From the NCBI RefSeq assembly GCF_005502275.1, contig NZ_SWLZ01000027.1, positions 1 through 58,468 of the forward strand: a stretch of 58,468 bases of DNA, read 5' to 3'. The position numbers and the translations under genes were made by a program. Below the pieces are notes generated by a model that saw only the letters and a list, made by a program, of their open reading frames with translations, was not told where the DNA came from and did no database searches. This DNA comes from Robertmurraya siralis (GTDB taxonomy: Bacteria > Bacillota > Bacilli > Bacillales > Cytobacillaceae). This document shows, piece after piece, positions 26,622-34,000 of this stretch. Every line of letters starts with the position of its first letter. Position 1 is the stretch's first letter.

Positions 26622-28787
26622 TTAATCGATATTGGGCTTCCAACGTAATTTGTCGATTTCATGAACTGCTGAACGGGCTACTGCTACTCCATATATTGCC
26701 ACAATGAAAATCACCATACAGGCAAAGGCAAAAGCAAGCGGATATAGAAATGGAACGTCCTCAAAATGAATAACCACAAATGAAATCATGGCCTTTATTC
26801 CAACAGCTCCACTTACGCATGCAAGAAACATCGGTAACAGAAAGGTCCATAACACCTGTTTCTGCATTGATTTTTTCATTTGCTGACGTTTGGCTCCCAA
26901 CATGGAGAGTGTTACATAACGTCCGCCCGTCTGCTTCATTTGAGTCAAAAATTGTAAAGCCAATACCGTACATGCAATAATTAAAAATAAGAATCCCATA
27001 TATAAGACTGTATAACTTCCAGCAACAATATAAAACAATTTACGTCCAAAGTTTTGTAAATAACTTTCAAAGGCGAAGCCCGAAGATTTCAATATGTCTC
27101 TTGCTTCCATCATCGGTTTCATCAACCCCTGCTGTGCCTGCATCTTTTGCGGGATACGAAAGTTCCAATAGGAAGCATACGTATCAGGATTGACTAATTG
27201 TTTGAACATAGGATCGGGAACAACAAAAGCCGAAAAAATTTCTACGGAACGATCAGCTACCAATCCTCTCATAGGAATAGATGGACGAATGATGATGGCC
27301 TGATCATCAATGCTTAGCAAACTTCGCCCTTCCTTTACAGCCTTCTCAAGAATACCATTAAGTACCGGCATCTGATCAAGATTTTCCATAGGCATGAAAT
27401 CCGGATTAAAATATAAGGCAATTTCATCTGAATTTAGGTTCAACGGCTGTTCTCCTACCGCTTTTAAAAGCCCATTATATGAGGATTCGGAAATGAGGTG
27501 AGGGGTTGTTGTATCCATTTCCAGAACTCCTAACAGATTAAGAGCTTCAGGGTTTTCCGAACTAATATCATAACTTTGCATTTCTCCGGATAAAACCTGC
27601 TCTTTATATGGGGCTGGCAAAGCCATCGTTAACTGTTCTTTTAATTTAGACCAATCTACCAATGACAAAGGCATACCATCCTCCATGCGCTCGCCCTCAT
27701 CCTTCATTTTTCCCATTTCCAAAAGATTTGCGTCCTCTACATAGGATACCATTTTTCCTGTACTCAAAAACTCTCCAACCTTCTTGCTGTCTCCATTAAC
27801 AGTAAAATCATAGACCGACGAATTCCTATTATATAAACCGTCCAAACTCAAAATGGTTGAAGCACCGTTGGCAATCAAAATGATCGATAATGTGATAAGA
27901 ATCGATGTGACCGCGACAGAAGTAGAGCGATTCGCAACGTTCTCTTGAAACTGCCTTAATGTAAAAGTGTGCAACCCTTGCAGCGATTTATGCTTGGACA
28001 GGCTTGCCAACAAGCCAAGTAGCTTTCCCAATCCCCTCATAAAAAGGATTGTTCCTATGCTTCCAAGAGCCAGTGCCACAAACAGAAGCAGTCCTGCAAA
28101 ATCAGAAAAGCGATACAAAACGATCCAATAGGCTGCACCTAATAACGCTGCGCCTAGTAATATATGAAGGATATTGCCTTTAACATGGCCCATATCAGTT
28201 GTCTCATCCATTTGCTCATAAAGCAATTGATGGATCTCTTGATAAAATATTCTTCCCCCAAGAATGGCTAATGCTGTAAACTGAATCAATAAAAAACCAA
28301 TGATCGTAAAAATAATCGCATTGACCGATAAGCTGATTTGATGACCGATAATTCCCTGTCCGACTAATTTAGAAACAGTCAGACTGATCATTTCCGCTAA
28401 AATGCCTCCAATTAAAATGCCTCCAGCAAGTGCCAAAATAGAAGTGATAAACCCCTCTGCTAAAAGCTGGCGAACAAGGCGCTCCTTGCGCATTCCTAAC
28501 ATGAGATAGAGCCCAAACTCTTTACTCCTTCGATTTAATTGGTAGCGATTCGCAAATAAGACCAAGAAAAACAGGATAAATAACGCAAATACATAGACAA
28601 TGTTCATCTCAGTTAACAGCTTATCAATCGCATCGCTTTCAAACTCTCTTAAAAATAAGATCACATCTTGTTTCCCCAGTGAAAGAATCATATAAAACGA
28701 GGCTACTGCAACTACAAGGGTTGCAAAGTAGATCAAATTTTCCCTGCGACTTCGTTTTGCATTACGGTAGATCAACTTAGAGAACAT
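26622..28787 (-). CDS. BceB-like ABC permease (peptide detoxification)
   Basis: About 721 residues with ten predicted TM helices. An FtsX domain is in the first half (KEFGLYLMLGMRKERLVRQL is the characteristic loop), and a ~230-residue extracytoplasmic domain (about 310-540) sits between TM7 and TM8, the ligand-sensing region of BceB proteins. A C-terminal FtsX block (YVTLSMLGAKRQQMKKSMQK) follows. ATG 28787 has GGAGG 8 nt before it. The gene overlaps the end of the ATPase gene. Function by family: it frees bacitracin-like targets and signals to the kinase. Confidence 0.9.
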   Translation of the reverse strand: MFSKLIYRNAKRSRRENLIYFATLVVAVASFYMILSLGKQDVILFLREFESDAIDKLLTEMNIVYVFALFILFFLVLFANRYQLNRRSKEFGLYLMLGMRKERLVRQLLAEGFITSILALAGGILIGGILAEMISLTVSKLVGQGIIGHQISLSVNAIIFTIIGFLLIQFTALAILGGRIFYQEIHQLLYEQMDETTDMGHVKGNILHILLGAALLGAAYWIVLYRFSDFAGLLLFVALALGSIGTILFMRGLGKLLGLLASLSKHKSLQGLHTFTLRQFQENVANRSTSVAVTSILITLSIILIANGASTILSLDGLYNRNSSVYDFTVNGDSKKVGEFLSTGKMVSYVEDANLLEMGKMKDEGERMEDGMPLSLVDWSKLKEQLTMALPAPYKEQVLSGEMQSYDISSENPEALNLLGVLEMDTTTPHLISESSYNGLLKAVGEQPLNLNSDEIALYFNPDFMPMENLDQMPVLNGILEKAVKEGRSLLSIDDQAIIIRPSIPMRGLVADRSVEIFSAFVVPDPMFKQLVNPDTYASYWNFRIPQKMQAQQGLMKPMMEARDILKSSGFAFESYLQNFGRKLFYIVAGSYTVLYMGFLFLIIACTVLALQFLTQMKQTGGRYVTLSMLGAKRQQMKKSMQKQVLWTFLLPMFLACVSGAVGIKAMISFVVIHFEDVPFLYPLAFAFACMVIFIVAIYGVAVARSAVHEIDKLRWKPNID

Positions 28788-29556
28788 TTGCGCTTCCTCC
28801 CCCAAGCTGAGCTAACACCTTTAAAATTCTCTCATAAAATCTCTCGCGCCTTTCTTCTTGTTTGCGGCGCAGCTCATGAAAAATGACACCATCTTGAATA
28901 AAAAGAATTCTTGAGCAAAAGCTTGCTGCATTCGGGTCGTGGCTTACCATTAAAATCGTTCTGCCACTATCCTTATTAATGCCTTCCAGCTTATTCATCA
29001 AAGCTTTCGCTGATCGTGTGTCCAAGGCGCCTGTAGGCTCATCCGCAAGTACAATATCTGGCTCCGAGATTAAACAGCGTGCAGCAGCTACCCTTTGCTT
29101 TTGCCCTCCAGACATCTGCGCTGGAAATTTGTTTAAAATCTCTGTTATCTCTAAATAACCTGCTAGTTCTTCTAATTTTCCCCGCGCTTTTGTATAGTTC
29201 ATCCCATGAATGGCTAAAGGTAATAATATGTTTTCCTGCCCTGTTAAATTATCCAACAATTCAAAGTCCTGAAACAAATAACCAATTCGACTGCCACGAT
29301 ATTCAGATAAATCCCTGCTATCAAAAGCACTAATATTTTTGCCATTTAAAAGGACACGTCCTGAGGTTGGTTTTATAATGGTAGCAATACAGTTTAATAA
29401 CGTTGTTTTACCTGAACCACTTGGCCCCATGATCCCTAAAAATTCCCCAGGGAGTATATCGAACCGAACACCGTTTAAAGCTTTTGTCAGATTGTTTTTC
29501 TTTCCATAATGTTTTTGCAAGTCTTGGACCTCTAACAACTTCCCTTGTCGAACCAT
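28777..29556 (-). CDS. BceA-like ABC transporter ATPase
   Basis: A 259-residue ATPase. Walker A is GPSGSGKTT, the Q-loop is YLFQDFELLDNLTGQENILLPLA (the FQDFELLD form is typical of BceA), the signature is QMSGGQKQRVAAARCLI, Walker B is DIVLADEPTGALD and the H-loop is LMVSHD. A Lys/Arg/Glu-rich C-terminal tail (about 30 residues) extends beyond the core. It is the first gene of a four-gene operon ordered ATPase, permease, regulator, kinase. ATG 29556 has AAGGAG upstream. Confidence 0.92.
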   Translation of the reverse strand: MVRQGKLLEVQDLQKHYGKKNNLTKALNGVRFDILPGEFLGIMGPSGSGKTTLLNCIATIIKPTSGRVLLNGKNISAFDSRDLSEYRGSRIGYLFQDFELLDNLTGQENILLPLAIHGMNYTKARGKLEELAGYLEITEILNKFPAQMSGGQKQRVAAARCLISEPDIVLADEPTGALDTRSAKALMNKLEGINKDSGRTILMVSHDPNAASFCSRILFIQDGVIFHELRRKQEERRERFYERILKVLAQLGGGSANVL

Positions 29557-29816
29557 GTATAACTCTCCTTTTTAATGCTCATTTTTCCAAAATTCCCATC
29601 GATCGATTGAGCTATACACATTATAACCAACGAAAAAGACTAGAAACACTTACAAGTAATGTAAGGAAACCATTCTCCCATTTCACTTGTCATCATAAAC
29701 GCAATGCACCCATTCATGTCTTTATTTCTGCTCCTAATAAAAGCAGAACAAACGACGAAGGAATGGAATGTTAATAGTGGGAATTTTGATAGCGGGGAGT
29801 AAGAGTTTGGAAGCTG
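29557..29816. other. Promoter region of the Bce-like operon
   Basis: This space upstream of the ATPase gene must hold the operon promoter and the regulator's binding site. I could not identify an inverted repeat that I trust. No gene is visible. Confidence 0.35.
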
Positions 29817-29870
29817 ACAAAAAAAGAAATGAAGAAAAATGACTCCTGATTTCTTCACTTCTTTTTTTGT
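29817..29870. terminator. Long imperfect inverted repeat, bidirectional terminator
   Basis: GACAAAAAAAGAAATGAAG and CTTCACTTCTTTTTTTGT form a long A/T stem with T-runs on both strands. It lies 65 bp past the stop of the AraC-type gene on the minus strand. Confidence 0.6.
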
Positions 29871-29935
29871 ATTGAAAATTTTCGGACTACCTTTTTTTTA
29901 TTTTATATTACTATAAAGCACACTTAGGCAAGCTT

Positions 29936-30796
29936 TTATTTTTTCACCGGTATCCATATCTCACTATAGTAATCTGCTGAAGATGGATCCGCATCACTTA
30001 AATAAACTTCCATTTCTGGCCCTCCAGCATGTTCATACCCAGTTGCCGGGAACCACTCAGAGAAGATCCTTTCCCACACCTTTGGCATGGCATCAGGCAT
30101 GGCACCGTGCACTGGAAAGACTGCCCAAGTTGCGGATGGAATTCGCCGTTCCTCCCACCCAGCAGGGAGGCTTTCAATATTTTTTTCCGCACCAATGAAA
30201 TAGGTGAGATTCTCTTGTTGCTTATCAAAATCCATACAAATTCCAATAAGTCCAAGGGAACCACTATTTTTAGCAAGCTCTCTTGAAAACCCGTTTCGAT
30301 TCGACTCATCCCAAAAAGCCGCTATCTCCCGATGGTTTTCACCTCCGATCGTAGTTGTTTGAATACTCTTACCCACAACAGTGAAACAATTCTTTTCAAC
30401 AATTTTATAATCCATCTCAACATCACCCTTTAGCTGAATTTGAAAGGAAAGCTTTGGATAGGCCTTCAAAAATTGACTGTTTTTCTTAGCAACCGATGGA
30501 CTGATGCCATGAATTCTCCGAAATGCTTTCGTAAATGCTTCCGGACTCTCGTACCGATACTTCATCGCAATGTCAATCACCTTACAATTAGAATGAATTA
30601 ACTCCTGCGTTGCTACTGTAATACGCCGATTTCGAATGTATTCACTTACGGAAAAACCAGTCAGCATACTGAACATCCGCTGAAAATGAAATTTTGACAT
30701 GCAAGCAACTGCAGCGATATCTTCTATAGAAAGACTCTCTTCTAAATGACTCTCTATATACTTGATACTATCTAACATTCTTTGAAGTCCCTCCAT
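29936..30796 (-). CDS. AraC family regulator with GyrI-like effector domain
   Basis: A 286-residue regulator. The AraC double HTH is N-terminal: LSIEDIAAVACMSKFHFQRM, FSMLTGFSVSEYIRNRRI, then YRYESPEAFTKAFRRIHGIS. The C-terminal half (about 125-286) is a GyrI-like ligand-binding domain (YKIVEKNCFTVVGKSIQTTT, with YSEIWIPVKK at the end). This is the Rob/BltR-like arrangement found in regulators responding to lipophilic compounds. It has no operon partner; the divergent side is an empty intergenic stretch. Confidence 0.9.
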   Translation of the reverse strand: MEGLQRMLDSIKYIESHLEESLSIEDIAAVACMSKFHFQRMFSMLTGFSVSEYIRNRRITVATQELIHSNCKVIDIAMKYRYESPEAFTKAFRRIHGISPSVAKKNSQFLKAYPKLSFQIQLKGDVEMDYKIVEKNCFTVVGKSIQTTTIGGENHREIAAFWDESNRNGFSRELAKNSGSLGLIGICMDFDKQQENLTYFIGAEKNIESLPAGWEERRIPSATWAVFPVHGAMPDAMPKVWERIFSEWFPATGYEHAGGPEMEVYLSDADPSSADYYSEIWIPVKK

Positions 30797-30994
30797 ATGA
30801 ACTCTCCCTTCATACTCAGTCTAACAACAATGCCCTAAACCTTCCTGTTCATCTGTGCTCTTTCATGACAGGTTCATTTTTTTAAAAATTATAGCATTAG
30901 TCTAACATTAGAAACACGTCATTTTAGTTATTACAATGACTTTGATAATTCTTCTTTGCTAAAGGGCTATAAATCGATATTTTTAGTAAAAAGA

Positions 30995-31025
30995 TGAAAA
31001 AATCCCCGTCCTTTATGGCGGGGAT
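30995..31025 (-). terminator. Terminator after the cupin gene
   Basis: On the minus strand ATCCCCG and CGGGGAT pair (with an inner C/G extension) around an AT loop, followed by TTTTTTC. It lies 32 bp past the cupin stop. Confidence 0.85.
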
Positions 31026-31056
31026 AAATACTTATTTGATTCTCACCGTTAAATGT

Positions 31057-31632
31057 TCAGTCCTCCATCATCATCGCATCTGCTTTTGTTGCATGAACAG
31101 TGCCAAATGGATGGTTAGGAGGAGCATAAATGGAGTAAAGCTTAAGTGGAATATTGCCCGTATTGGTTACATTATGCCATGTTCCAGCTGGGATCATAAT
31201 TGCAGAGTCATCTTTCACTTTTCTTTTAAAATTTAAGTGTTCTTTACGTTTTCCCATTTGAACAATTCCCTGCCCCTGTTCAATACGTAAAAACTGATCT
31301 ACATTTGGGTGAATTTCCAATCCAATGTCTTCACCAACATCAATACTCATCAATGTGACTTGCAAGTGATTCCCTGTCCATAGTGCTGTGCGAAACGTTT
31401 TATTTTGTTTCGAGGCTTCATTAATATTCACGACAAATGGTTCTTTGCCATAGTCCTTTAGCTTTAATTTATTATTCCAGTTTTGTTGCTGCAGGTGATA
31501 AAATCGCTGCGTATCTTCTGTGGCATTAGGCATTGTCCAATATCCAGGATATCTTGGAACGTTGTACAATGGGGTATTATTATAATAAAGATGTTGCGAT
31601 GGATACACATAAGGAGTGTAGTACATGTTCAA
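31057..31632 (-). CDS. Cupin domain protein with Tyr-rich N-terminus
   Basis: A 191-residue protein. The first ~40 residues are rich in Tyr, Pro and Asn (YYTPYVYPSQHLYYNNTPLY), a composition common in spore coat-associated proteins. A single cupin barrel follows: motif 1 is EDIGLEIHPNVDQFLRIEQG (His and Glu-equivalent positions), motif 2 is SAIMIPAGTWHNVTNTGN (His). The metal ligands look intact. It may be a sugar- or oxalate-type cupin retained for structure in the coat; the coat role is an inference from composition. It is monocistronic. Confidence 0.75.
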   Translation of the reverse strand: MNMYYTPYVYPSQHLYYNNTPLYNVPRYPGYWTMPNATEDTQRFYHLQQQNWNNKLKLKDYGKEPFVVNINEASKQNKTFRTALWTGNHLQVTLMSIDVGEDIGLEIHPNVDQFLRIEQGQGIVQMGKRKEHLNFKRKVKDDSAIMIPAGTWHNVTNTGNIPLKLYSIYAPPNHPFGTVHATKADAMMMED

Positions 31633-31705
31633 CCACCTTTCCTAGGTTTGATAAAATATCATATGCGAATAGCTGAATGATGTACTCTTTTAAAAAACCG
31701 TTGCA

Positions 31706-31733
31706 TAAAAAAACAGCAGCAAAATCGCTGCTA
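31706..31733 (-). terminator. Terminator after the PCYCGC gene's extended frame
   Basis: On the minus strand AGCAGC and GCTGCT pair around a 6 nt loop, followed by GTTTTTTTATG. It starts 5 bp past the TAA that closes the frame beyond the internal TGA. Its position fits the long reading of that gene, not the short one. Confidence 0.8.
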
Positions 31734-31737
31734 TCTC

Positions 31738-32223
31738 TTATCCTTCTGGCATTGGCGTTGGAGTAGAAGGGATATCTAAACTTTCATACTTTTTGTCAAT
31801 ATTTTCACGAATGGTTTGAAGATCGACTCCTTTTTCAAACTCTTGCTTCGCCTCACGGGCGATATCAACGCAAACCCCTCAACCAAAGCCCATCGTATCT
31901 AACACTGCTACATCTTCATGAACGGAATCAACGAAACATTGGGTATTATTCGTATGTCCATCTTCCTCATAACAGCCGCAATAGCACGGCATGTAATCAA
32001 GTACTTCTGGATGTTCAACTGCAAACTGATAGGCTTCTAAAACTTTCGGGCTATCAGTCAATGCTGTCACGACAGACCAGTCATTACTTCCTATTTTATA
32101 TTCCAGCTTCGGCTGTTGTGGCTCGGCATGTTCATGTCCATCTTCAGCTTCTTGTGTATGGTTTGACGAGCATCCCGATATAATCAATGAACTGAGAAGC
32201 ATTGGGAAAATGAATTTCTTCAC
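31738..32223 (-). CDS. PCYCGC-motif lipoprotein with in-frame TGA (candidate selenoprotein)
   Basis: The GTG start at 32223 is preceded by AAGGTGG. The signal peptide ends in a lipobox (LIISGC), then comes a His/Glu-rich linker and the family motif MPCYCGCYEEDGHTNNTQCF. At codon 115 a TGA (31881-31879) follows DTMGFG. The same frame then stays open for 46 more residues, beginning GVCVDIAREAKQ, and ends at TAA 31740-31738. From memory, relatives have Cys at the TGA position (a CGVC pair), so the site would be Sec in a UxxC redox pair. Alternatives are a nonsense mutation or a sequencing error; then only 114 residues are made. Function of the family is unknown; it is exported and anchored to the membrane. 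Confidence 0.7.
31842..31874 (-). promoter_or_regulatory. Candidate bacterial SECIS hairpin
   Basis: Just downstream of the TGA on the minus strand, a lower stem TTTGC/GCAAG (5 bp, one G-U) and an upper stem TCGCC/GGCGA (5 bp) are joined by an asymmetric internal loop and capped by CGTGA. The apical loop begins 21 nt after the TGA and has G as its second base. As I recall, bacterial SECIS elements need a G in the first two loop positions and 16-37 nt from the UGA. The hairpin lies in conserved coding sequence, so it could be chance. Confidence 0.45.
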
Positions 32224-32256
32224 TCCGCCACCTTCCTTTCTGTTTAATTAATATAT

Positions 32257-32385
32257 GGCTTTGTTAAGCAGAATGATTAAAGAAATCTTTGGCTCATTTC
32301 ATATGAAACCTTGGTTTCGCCAGCCATTTAAGTGTACTGAAGAGCGCGAAAACGAGCCCAAAACCAACACCGACATATCAATGTC
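32257..32385 (+). mobile_element. MITE-like element, copy 4 (internally deleted)
   Basis: Left end GGCTTTGTTAAGCAGAATGA then TCTTTGGCTCATTTCATATG; the right part ACGAGCCCAAAACCAACACCGACATAT aligns with copy 3, but the long central hairpin is missing, leaving about 129 bp. The flanks TAATATAT and TAAATTAT agree at 6 of 8 bases. The left end is 34 bp upstream of the PCYCGC gene start, so the element may supply or disrupt that gene's promoter. Confidence 0.65.
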
Positions 32386-32883
32386 TAAATTATTTAAAAA
32401 TCACCAAAAAATAGCTAAATCTATGATTCTAGCTATCACATTCACCTGCCTTATTATATCAAAGTAAACAACACGTTCAGAAGTACAGCAAAATTTCTTT
32501 TTGACAAATTTGAGAACTTTACAATGGTTACAATCTCTCCAAGAATGCTAGTGTGGCTTTTAGTAATGTGTTCTTGGACTTATTCAGAGCATAATAACGT
32601 CCGTCCATCACATTGGGCATTGAAATTAAGAATTAAATGAATTAAAGACCTGTCCAACTGCATAGGATTTTACTGACTCTTCTCCCCTATCCGACTGACA
32701 AAACTACCTCTATTTACACAAATCCAAAAAGGATTTTAAACTAACACAAACTAGCTTCCCATCCATAACTCTACCTAATTAGACATATTCTTTGGAATTT
32801 TGCAAATATAAGGTTTACAAATACAGGAAACTACTATACGATAAAACTGGGATTTCAATTACCAAATAATTGGAGGCAATGCA
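32386..32883. other. Intergenic region, no gene seen
   Basis: About 500 bp, AT-rich. Near 32812-32840, TTTACA is followed after about 15 bp by TATACG, a weak promoter candidate for the secreted-protein gene at 32884. GGAGG at 32872-32876 is that gene's ribosome site. Confidence 0.4.
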
Positions 32884-33246
32884 ATAAAATGGTTATTAGC
32901 TTTTACATTGTTGTTTCCACTCTTTGCATTTGGTTTTTTAGAAAAAGGCGAGGCTGCAGCATACATTTCACCACCCTCTCAAACAATATACGGATCTCAG
33001 GCTGTTGCAAAATGGAATTTCTCTTGGTCTGGAACATCACCTTTCAAAATTTATTTCAGAACAGACACTACTAATGGCTATACATTGATAAATGCTAGAA
33101 GTACAAGTCTCTCCATGTCTTACCAACGTGAGTATAGTTCCAGTGCCTCGTATGTAAGCTACACACCCGGACTCCTGGTGGAAGATAACAATGGCCATCT
33201 TCAAGTAGCAAGCGCAAAAGTATATAAGTATCTCACTAGGCCATAA
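32884..33246 (+). CDS. Small secreted beta-rich protein with apparent ATA start
   Basis: The frame from 32884 encodes a textbook signal peptide (KWLLAFTLLFPLFAFGFLEK, then GEAAA) and a ~95-residue mature domain rich in Ser, Tyr and Thr (YISPPSQTIYGSQAVAKWNF at its start). GGAGG at 32872-32876 is 7 nt before the ATA codon at 32884, and no ATG, GTG or TTG exists in frame until TTG 32908, which would cut the signal peptide in half. So the start is either a true ATA or a mutated ATG. I do not recognise the domain. A MacB-like ABC exporter gene pair follows 80 bp downstream on the same strand. Confidence 0.65.
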   Translation: MKWLLAFTLLFPLFAFGFLEKGEAAAYISPPSQTIYGSQAVAKWNFSWSGTSPFKIYFRTDTTNGYTLINARSTSLSMSYQREYSSSASYVSYTPGLLVEDNNGHLQVASAKVYKYLTRP

Positions 33247-33269
33247 AATACTCCAAGTTTTTATCTAAA

Positions 33270-33301
33270 CTGTCCACCTAAGAATGATTGTAGGTGGACA
33301 G
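33270..33301 (+). terminator. Strong hairpin between secreted protein and ABC genes
   Basis: The arms CTGTCCACCT and AGGTGGACAG form a perfect 10 bp stem. The following GCTTTATAG has a weak T-tract, so it may terminate only partly and allow some read-through into the ABC genes. Confidence 0.55.
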
Positions 33302-33325
33302 GCTTTATAGGGAGGCAACTAATCT

Positions 33326-34000
33326 ATGAATATTGTTCAATTAACAGATGTACAGGTGGAATATACTGGTCTTCATACAGTGCAGGCTCTTAAAGATGTC
33401 ACTTTATCCGTTGAGGAAGGGGAATGGATCACGATATTGGGTCCGTCAGGTTCAGGGAAAACAACGCTGTTGAATATGATTGGTGGCATGGAACGACCTT
33501 CAACCGGAGAAGTTCGTGTTGCAGACATGCAGTTAAATAAGCTTTCAAATGAAGAACTTCAAGATTTTCGCAGAGAAAAAATCGGTTTTATATTTCAGCA
33601 TTACCAGCTTTTAGAACAATTTACCGTCCTTGAAAATGTAATGCTCCCGCAATGGCCTTATTTGCCGAAAAAAGAAATTGAAAGTCGCGCAACTGAAAGA
33701 TTGTCACAATTGCTTCTAGCTCACCGATTGCATCACTTGCCTGGGGAATTATCTGGAGGAGAAAAGCAGCGAACCGCGATTGCGAGGGCGATGATCCATT
33801 CTCCACAAATATTACTGTGCGATGAACCGACAGGAAATTTAGATCGCGACAATAGAGATAATGTTTTGGCATGCTTGCGAAGCCTCCATCAAAACGGGAT
33901 GACGATTCTCATCGTTACTCACGATGAGGAAATAGCTACATACGGTGATCGAATTCTCTTTCTCCGAGATGGAATTCTGAAGGAGAGAGTTGAGGCATGA
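33326..34000 (+). CDS. ABC transporter ATP-binding protein (MacB/LolD family)
   Basis: A 224-residue ATPase: Walker A GPSGSGKTT, Q-loop FIFQHYQLLEQFTVLENVMLP, signature ELSGGEKQRTAIARAM, Walker B ILLCDEPTGNLD, H-loop LIVTHDEE. The ATG lies after GGGAGG. It overlaps the permease gene by 4 nt (ATGA). It is the energy unit of the exporter; it is distinct from the one at 19583-20269 and probably serves the small secreted protein or its targets. Confidence 0.92.
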   Translation: MNIVQLTDVQVEYTGLHTVQALKDVTLSVEEGEWITILGPSGSGKTTLLNMIGGMERPSTGEVRVADMQLNKLSNEELQDFRREKIGFIFQHYQLLEQFTVLENVMLPQWPYLPKKEIESRATERLSQLLLAHRLHHLPGELSGGEKQRTAIARAMIHSPQILLCDEPTGNLDRDNRDNVLACLRSLHQNGMTILIVTHDEEIATYGDRILFLRDGILKERVEA

